Source of the DNA: Dehalococcoidia bacterium
GTDB taxonomy: Bacteria; Chloroflexota; Dehalococcoidia; Dehalococcoidales; JAUVZE01
NCBI GenBank assembly: GCA_030602665.1
Contig: JAUVZE010000017.1
Span: forward strand, 1-11,439
Length of the DNA: 11,439 bases
Direction of reading: 5' to 3'
Shown here: one piece after another, positions 7,621 through 11,439 of the stretch
Numbering within the stretch: position 1 is the first letter of the stretch
Layout of the letters: each line of letters begins with the position of its first letter
Position numbers and translations under genes: made by a program
Notes under the pieces: generated by a model
What the model was told of the DNA's origin: nothing
Seen by the model: only the letters and a program-made list of their open reading frames with translations
Databases searched by the model: none

Positions 7621-8775
7621 TCACTTAGTAAACCAGATAAACAGGGTAGTTCCTGCAAGTCCTATAGCGGCGCCGAAGTAGAACACTGAGTTAATATTAA
7701 CGAAATCAACCATTATCCCACCTAAAAGTGGTCCTATAGCCATGCCAATGCTGAATGCCATAGCAAATATAGCTATAGTTAAGCCCATGCCGAACCTTCG
7801 GCCTTCCACTACAGTCAGGGCTGAGGCGGCAGGCATAGAAATGGCGCCACCAAGACCACCGAGGGCGCATATTGCTAGTAGCTGCCAGAAGTTGCTTCCT
7901 AGGGGGATAAGAGCCAAGTAGGTGAAGTTGGTAAGACTACCAACAACTACCAGGACTCTCCTATTGAACCTATCGGCAATATTGCCACCATATACCTGAA
8001 GTAGTGACATCAGCAAGATATTAACTGCCAGTAGTATTCCTATAAGAGTCGGGCTTAAGCCCATATATATACCAGCGAAGATAGGAAGAAAAGTGGCCAA
8101 GATTCCTCTGCCTATTGAAAATGATAACCGGAAGCTAAAGAGACCTTTCATCATGCCACTTGTGCCCATCTCTTTAAAAGATGCGCCAGGGCTGGTTGGC
8201 GTTTTCCTCTGTCTAAGCTCAGGGAGGAAGAAAATCACTAACAAGAAGGCTAGTAGATTAAGACCACCCATAGAATAGAAGGCAATATCCATGCCAAAGT
8301 GGTCAGTTAGTACCCCACCCATCAAAGGACCGAAGCCAAATCCGGTGAAAAAGGCAGCATTGAAGTAGCCCATCCAGGTCCCCTCTTCACCCTCTGGGGA
8401 GATGTCACCCACATAAGCCTGGGCAATAGGTAAAATCATACCAGAAGCAACACCGTGAATTAAGCGGACTAAGGTTAGCTCGGAGACACTACTTGCCCAT
8501 ATATAGCCCAGTGAAATAATTGCATAGCCTAAAAGACCAACGCTGAGAAATAGCTTTCGTCCGCTGCGGTCGGAAAGCCTGCCGACAATAGGCATAATTA
8601 TAGTTCGGGAGATAGAGAAGCCAGCAAAGATTGTACCTATCCAGATTCCAGTGGCTCCCATTTGCTCAGCATAAAGAGGCAGGAGTGGAGATATTATGCC
8701 GACACCTAGCATGGAGGAGAAAATAGACAGAGCCAGGATGGGAAAAACTTTCTTTATGGTGGGCATCTGAAGCAT
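7621..8775 (-). CDS. MFS transporter, DHA1 drug-efflux type
   Basis: 384-residue, 12-helix major facilitator of the proton-antiport drug/metabolite efflux type. TM1 reads LSMLGVGIISPLLPLYAEQ-like; motif A is G65RLSDRSGRK74 between TM2 and TM3; TM4 carries LVRLIHGVASGM, and TM5 GFGFGPLMGGVL resembles motif C of antiporters. A degenerate motif A, GGNIADRFNRR, recurs between TM8 and TM9. A soluble loop RQRKTPTSPGASFKE separates the halves. The ATG at 8775 has GAGG seven bases upstream. However, a near-consensus promoter has its -10 box overlapping this ATG and would start transcription next to the in-frame ATG at 8766, so the shorter form (MPTIKKVF...) may be made from a leaderless message. It differs strongly from the neighbouring MFS gene, so the pair is not a recent duplication. 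Substrate unknown. Confidence 0.9.
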   Translation of the reverse strand: MLQMPTIKKVFPILALSIFSSMLGVGIISPLLPLYAEQMGATGIWIGTIFAGFSISRTIIMPIVGRLSDRSGRKLFLSVGLLGYAIISLGYIWASSVSELTLVRLIHGVASGMILPIAQAYVGDISPEGEEGTWMGYFNAAFFTGFGFGPLMGGVLTDHFGMDIAFYSMGGLNLLAFLLVIFFLPELRQRKTPTSPGASFKEMGTSGMMKGLFSFRLSFSIGRGILATFLPIFAGIYMGLSPTLIGILLAVNILLMSLLQVYGGNIADRFNRRVLVVVGSLTNFTYLALIPLGSNFWQLLAICALGGLGGAISMPAASALTVVEGRRFGMGLTIAIFAMAFSIGMAIGPLLGGIMVDFVNINSVFYFGAAIGLAGTTLFIWFTK

Positions 8776-8803
8776 TATAATGCCTCGTCATTGAACTTGG
8801 CAA
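8772..8803 (-). promoter_or_regulatory. Promoter and palindrome overlapping the second MFS start
   Basis: Minus strand: TTGCCA (8803-8798, 5 of 6), 18-base spacer, TATAAT (8779-8774). The -10 box is the centre of a perfect 12-base palindrome GCATTATAATGC (8772-8783) that includes the upstream ATG. The calculated start point (about 8767) abuts the second in-frame ATG at 8766. Confidence 0.45.
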
Positions 8804-8830
8804 CCTGTGGCAATTGAGAGTGTTTATTCT

Positions 8831-8860
8831 ACCTCACCCCCTTTATCCCCCTCTCCTTCA
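8831..8860. repeat. Pyrimidine/purine-asymmetric element, possible intergenic repeat copy
   Basis: Plus strand ACCTCACCCCCTTTATCC continues into CCCTCTCCTTCA; the minus strand has two runs of five G flanked by GG pairs. It has the look of the 'CCTCACCCCC..ATCCCCCTCTCC' family of dispersed intergenic repeats found in many bacterial genomes. Only one copy is in the window, so repetitiveness cannot be shown here. The minus-strand G runs could support a two-tetrad quadruplex. Confidence 0.35.
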
Positions 8861-8938
8861 ACCGTGGTGTACGAAAGGTATAACTCCCTTTTTAGTGCCC
8901 TTTTTCCTACTCCTACAAACGGCAATTATTTTAGCCAT
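8858..8938 (-). pseudogene. 26-codon remnant resembling the N-terminus of a MOSC-domain protein
   Basis: Minus-strand frame with ATG at 8938 and GAGG seven bases upstream, reading MAKIIAVCRSRKKGT and ending at a TGA (8860-8858) after FVHHG. The start looks like the opening of MOSC-domain / molybdenum-cofactor-associated proteins (M-KI-AVC-S--KGT-K--V...hG). Intact members run to about 140 or more residues with a downstream GDAHAG block that is absent here. The frame ends exactly where the G-rich element at 8831-8860 begins. It is 14 bases downstream of the YHS gene stop, in operon position. It could be a 3'-truncated gene, or a genuine 26-residue peptide; the family assignment rests on about 17 residues. 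Confidence 0.4.
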
Positions 8939-8952
8939 ATCGCTACCTCAAA

Positions 8953-9099
8953 CTAGCTAGCTTTCAAATACTTCTGTGGATTCTCGTCGAAGGCTTCCTT
9001 GCAAGCTGGGCAGCAGAAATAATAGACCTTCTCCTTGTATTCACTCTTTACTGCTCGTTTCTCATCCACTTCCATACCGCAAACAGGGTCTTTTGTCAT
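8953..9099 (-). CDS. Stand-alone YHS-domain metal-binding protein, 48 aa
   Basis: Small protein consisting of one YHS domain: DPVCGMEV at residues 4-11, YYFCC (26-30) with a third cysteine spaced as CCPAC (C29, C30, C33), then AFDENPQKYL. YHS domains occur on copper and heavy-metal ATPases and in metal-resistance operons, where the cysteines are thought to bind thiophilic ions. The ATG at 9099 follows a very strong ribosome binding site (AAGGAGGTGAT), whose first A is the last base of the upstream permease stop codon, so translation is probably coupled. Over 42 aligned residues it shares 21 identities with the YHS domain inside that permease. Likely a cytoplasmic metal or metalloid carrier working with the permease; the bound ion is not determined. 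Confidence 0.85.
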   Translation of the reverse strand: MTKDPVCGMEVDEKRAVKSEYKEKVYYFCCPACKEAFDENPQKYLKAS

Positions 9100-9112
9100 C
9101 TAAATCACCTCC

Positions 9113-10114
9113 TTATATTATAGAAAAGCAATAGCCCAGAGCCAAAGCCATGGCACTAATGAGCATCAGATAGGTGAGCAAGGTTTTACTGCCAAATTCC
9201 TTTCTTAAGACCAGCATAGTCCCCCAACTGGTAACCGGACCTGCTATAAGCAGCACCATCCCGGCGCCAATATTCATCCCCTGTGATATGAAGGCATGAA
9301 CCAGGGGAACGCTGGCAGTGGAGCAAATATACATCATAAGTCCGAAGATAAGGCTAAATATATACCCAAAGCCACCGCTAAAGTAATCTCCTACGAACTT
9401 CCCAACAGGAGTAATCGCCGCCACTAATGCCGCTAGGACTAAGCCTAAGAGTAGCTCAGGCCCAATCTCCTTAACCATATCCACAAAGGCGTATTTGAAG
9501 ACATGCTTCAGCCTGTGAGCAATGTTCTTGGAATAGGTCCCCAAATATTCTTGGGGTCTACTTTCAAATGCCTGCTGGCAGTGGGAACAGCAAAAATAAT
9601 AGGTCTCCCCTCTATATTGTGTCTTAGTTGCCTTTCCTATTTCTACATTCGTCCCACAAACTGGATCTATAGCCAGCTGTTCATTCTGAGCAGCGAAAGT
9701 TTTAGGCCTGACTTTCAGCAGATTTCCAACAAGACCCATGAGCAAGCCCATCACTATCACAGCGAAGAATATGAAAGCGGTGAACTTTATGCCCAGCAGG
9801 GCATAGCAGACCAGAAGAGCAGTTACAGAGGTGGCTGGTGTTGCTACCAGGAAAGCTAAAACTGGTCCCAACCTAGCTCCTTTCTGATGGAGGCTCACCG
9901 CCACCGGCAGAGAACCCAGGCAGCAGATAGGGAGGGCTGTTCCGACAAGGGTAGAATAGAGAAGTGGCTTTATACCTTTCCCACCGAGGTGTCTCTCTAC
10001 CCACCCCGCAGGGACAAACTCGTGGATTAAGCCACTCAGGAAAAATCCTACTGCCAGGAAGGGCAATACTTCAATAAGATAATCCTTCAATACAATGAAG
10101 AATTGGATTATCAA
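9113..10114 (-). CDS. COG0701-type permease (ArsP / SO_0444-like) with embedded YHS domain
   Basis: 333-residue membrane protein of the DUF318/COG0701 permease family, which includes ArsP (efflux of trivalent organoarsenicals) and SO_0444-type Cu/Zn exporters. The two halves are homologous-looking: TM-loop motif ALPICCLGSLPVAVSLHQKG (C64-C65) then FLVATPATSVTAL in the first half; YICSTASVPLVHAFISQG (C254) then LIAGPVTSWGTML in the second. Between them (about residues 148-192) sits a complete YHS domain: DPVCG (C153), YYFCC (C175-C176), C179, ending QEYL. Start is a TTG at 10114 with GGGAG seven bases upstream; a stop is in frame a few codons earlier and the nearby ATG at 10118 is out of frame. 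It lies 35 bases downstream of arsM, pointing to methylarsenite or arsenite efflux, though Cu/Zn is possible. Confidence 0.9.
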   Translation of the reverse strand: MIIQFFIVLKDYLIEVLPFLAVGFFLSGLIHEFVPAGWVERHLGGKGIKPLLYSTLVGTALPICCLGSLPVAVSLHQKGARLGPVLAFLVATPATSVTALLVCYALLGIKFTAFIFFAVIVMGLLMGLVGNLLKVRPKTFAAQNEQLAIDPVCGTNVEIGKATKTQYRGETYYFCCSHCQQAFESRPQEYLGTYSKNIAHRLKHVFKYAFVDMVKEIGPELLLGLVLAALVAAITPVGKFVGDYFSGGFGYIFSLIFGLMMYICSTASVPLVHAFISQGMNIGAGMVLLIAGPVTSWGTMLVLRKEFGSKTLLTYLMLISAMALALGYCFSII

Positions 10115-10149
10115 CCATTTACTCCCATACTATCGGTGTATTGAGAGTC

Positions 10150-10926
10150 TCAGGAAAGTGACTTTTCACGCTTATACGCTTTCACCATAATGCTCAGAAG
10201 CTTCTCTATCGATTTGCTTTCCCTAGCCTCTACATAAAACTCTCTCTCAGATACCACCTGCACATCCTCAAAGCCAGCTTCCTTTATCTTTTTTAAGTAT
10301 TCTTGTTGCTCTAGAGCTCCGGCAATACAGGCTGCCCAGGCATCAGGGTCCTGCTTTATCTCATCGGGGAGCGTTCTCTCAGCAACTATATCGGAGACGA
10401 TGAGCCTTCCCCCCGGCTTCAGGACTCGGCAAGCCTCCCGGAATACCTTAGCTTTATGTGGGGAGAGATTGATAACGCAGTTGCTTATAATGACATCCAC
10501 AGACTCATCATCAATGGGAAGCTCTTCAATTTCTCCTAGGCGAAACTCTACATTATGGTAGTCATAACTCTTTGCAATGTCTTTCGCCTTATCCACCATC
10601 TCTTTGGTCATGTCGACTCCAATAACCCTGCCCGTGGGACTAACCTTGTTAGCTGCTAAGAATACATCTATCCCCGCTCCCGACCCTAAATCTAGGACTA
10701 CCTCGCCCACCTTTAATTCTGTTATAGCTGTGGGGTTACCACATCCCAAACCCCAAATTGCCTCTTCTGGGATATGCTCCAAATCCTCCGCTGAATATCC
10801 AATAGCCTTAGCCTGGGACAATAGGCTGACTTCGCCGGCACAAGTTGAACAGCAATTCTGTTGGCCTTGTTTAGCTATTTGTGAGTATCTCCCTTTGACC
10901 ACGCCTTTGATTTCTTTTTTCTTCAT
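10150..10926 (-). CDS. arsM: Arsenite S-adenosylmethionine methyltransferase ArsM
   Basis: 258-residue class I SAM-dependent methyltransferase that converts As(III) to methylated arsenicals in the cytoplasm. SAM-binding block VLDLGSGAGIDVFLAA (77-92) with GVDMTKEM at 103-110. The three cysteines known in ArsM to coordinate arsenic are present: C62 (GLGCGNPTA), C150 (SNCVINLSP) and C200 (AACIAGA). An N-terminal CCSTC cluster (C25, C26, C29) is also typical of prokaryotic members, as is the opening VKGRYSQIA. Length and motif order are normal, so it looks functional. ATG 10926 has AGGAG about seven bases upstream. It lies 45 bases downstream of the AIR-synthase-like gene and 35 bases before the permease, in one operon. 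No ArsR-type regulator gene is in the window; the operon promoter lies beyond the right edge. Confidence 0.95.
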   Translation of the reverse strand: MKKKEIKGVVKGRYSQIAKQGQQNCCSTCAGEVSLLSQAKAIGYSAEDLEHIPEEAIWGLGCGNPTAITELKVGEVVLDLGSGAGIDVFLAANKVSPTGRVIGVDMTKEMVDKAKDIAKSYDYHNVEFRLGEIEELPIDDESVDVIISNCVINLSPHKAKVFREACRVLKPGGRLIVSDIVAERTLPDEIKQDPDAWAACIAGALEQQEYLKKIKEAGFEDVQVVSEREFYVEARESKSIEKLLSIMVKAYKREKSLS

Positions 10927-10971
10927 AATTTACTCCTTCCGTCTACATAGTGATAGTTGTCCTTTTGCTAG

Positions 10972-11439
10972 TCAAGGAGTATATTTCTCAAGGGCATCGT
11001 AGAAAGCCTTCCAGAAGGGGTCAACGATAGGATGTTCAAGTTTTTTCTCGCTTCTGCCTTCCATTAGAACCATTCCCTTCTCTGGCTCAATCAATTCCCC
11101 AACGATGGAAGACCTGATACCCTTTTGAGACAAAGCCTTGACTACGTCCTGGGCTTTATGCTCCCGGCAGGCAATGATTAGTGTTCCTTCACTGATAGAA
11201 GTATAAGGGTCGATGTCAAAGTAAGAGCATATCTCAGTCACACAATCCTCAACCACAATCTGTTCCTTTTCTATCCTCACCCCCAAACCAGCCGCCTGAG
11301 CCAGTTCGTACAGACCTCCCCATATCCCGCATTCGGTAGCATCGTGCATAGCAGTAATCCCATACTCTCTGACACCAACCCCCACCGCAGTCATAGCATC
11401 CTCTACTACCGACATCTTGTAGAATATATGCTGTGCTTT
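10972..11439 (-). CDS. AIR-synthase-related protein, C-terminal part (5' partial)
   Basis: The frame is open to the window edge, giving 155 residues that match the C-terminal AIRS_C domain shared by PurM, ThiL, HypE and SelD. The visible part opens with FYKMSVVEDA, then the conserved MHDATECGIWGGLYELAQAA block, and ISEGTLIIACREH. HypE has a HDPTRGG-type motif in the equivalent place, so this is closer to the uncharacterised AIR-synthase-related group than to true HypE; a cysteine takes the position usually held by glycine in DAT-GG. The N-terminal nucleotide-binding domain lies outside the window, so I cannot tell which substrate is phosphorylated or activated. It is the first visible gene of the arsM operon (45-base gap). 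A role in arsenic handling is suggested only by position. Confidence 0.85.
   Translation of the reverse strand, partial: KAQHIFYKMSVVEDAMTAVGVGVREYGITAMHDATECGIWGGLYELAQAAGLGVRIEKEQIVVEDCVTEICSYFDIDPYTSISEGTLIIACREHKAQDVVKALSQKGIRSSIVGELIEPEKGMVLMEGRSEKKLEHPIVDPFWKAFYDALEKYTP

Noticed and set aside
6193..8775. Tandem duplication of the two MFS genes
   Set aside because: Their motifs and N-termini belong to different branches (Fsr-like versus DHA1-like) and I see no stretch of close identity.
9503..9859. 118-codon plus-strand open frame inside the permease
   Set aside because: Antisense to a well-supported membrane protein with an internal YHS domain; no family resemblance and no clear ribosome binding site.
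10577..11002. 141-codon plus-strand open frame across arsM and its upstream gap
   Set aside because: It is antisense to arsM, whose motifs and cysteines are complete; the translated sequence has no recognisable domain.

Overview
The window looks like a chromosomal segment of an anaerobic bacterium, most plausibly an uncultured Dehalococcoidia/Chloroflexota lineage. That is an inference from gene content: a tungsten-type aldehyde ferredoxin oxidoreductase, a GT2-GtrA polyprenyl-phosphate sugar synthase paired with a PMT-like glycosyltransferase, two short TatA/B genes without tatC, and arsenite methylation genes. Base composition is moderate. I see no rRNA, tRNA, CRISPR, insertion sequence or phage gene. 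Gene starts often carry GGAGG-type ribosome binding sites, and several intergenic regions contain near-consensus sigma70-type promoters with a perfect TATAAT.

Layout. 2-2181 (+): an envelope glycosylation pair, a GT2-GtrA lipid-phosphate sugar synthase (5' end outside the window) overlapping a PMT-family membrane glycosyltransferase. 2228-3034 (+): a promoter followed by tatA and a TatB-like gene. 3090-3983 (-): a DUF72/YecE TIM-barrel protein converging on the tat pair. 4133-6075 (+): a strong promoter and a solitary tungsten/molybdopterin aldehyde ferredoxin oxidoreductase. 6193-7347 and 7621-8775 (-): two unrelated MFS transporters, each apparently with its own promoter. The first has an RNA leader rich in stem-loops and a poorly defined start; the second may be read from a leaderless transcript. 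8858-11439 (-): a compact operon transcribed right to left, in the order AIR-synthase-like protein (cut by the window end), arsenite methyltransferase ArsM, a COG0701-type permease with a YHS metal-binding domain inside its central loop, a 48-residue stand-alone YHS protein, and a 26-codon remnant that looks like the start of a MOSC-domain gene.

How the genes work together. The first two genes would charge a lipid carrier with a sugar and pass that sugar to an extracytoplasmic acceptor; the Tat subunits export folded proteins to the same compartment. The right-hand operon reads as an arsenic or soft-metal handling unit: ArsM would make methylated trivalent arsenicals, the permease would extrude them or the metal itself, and the two YHS modules would hold or deliver the thiophilic ion. 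The YHS-in-permease fusion plus a second free YHS copy is the most unusual thing in the window.
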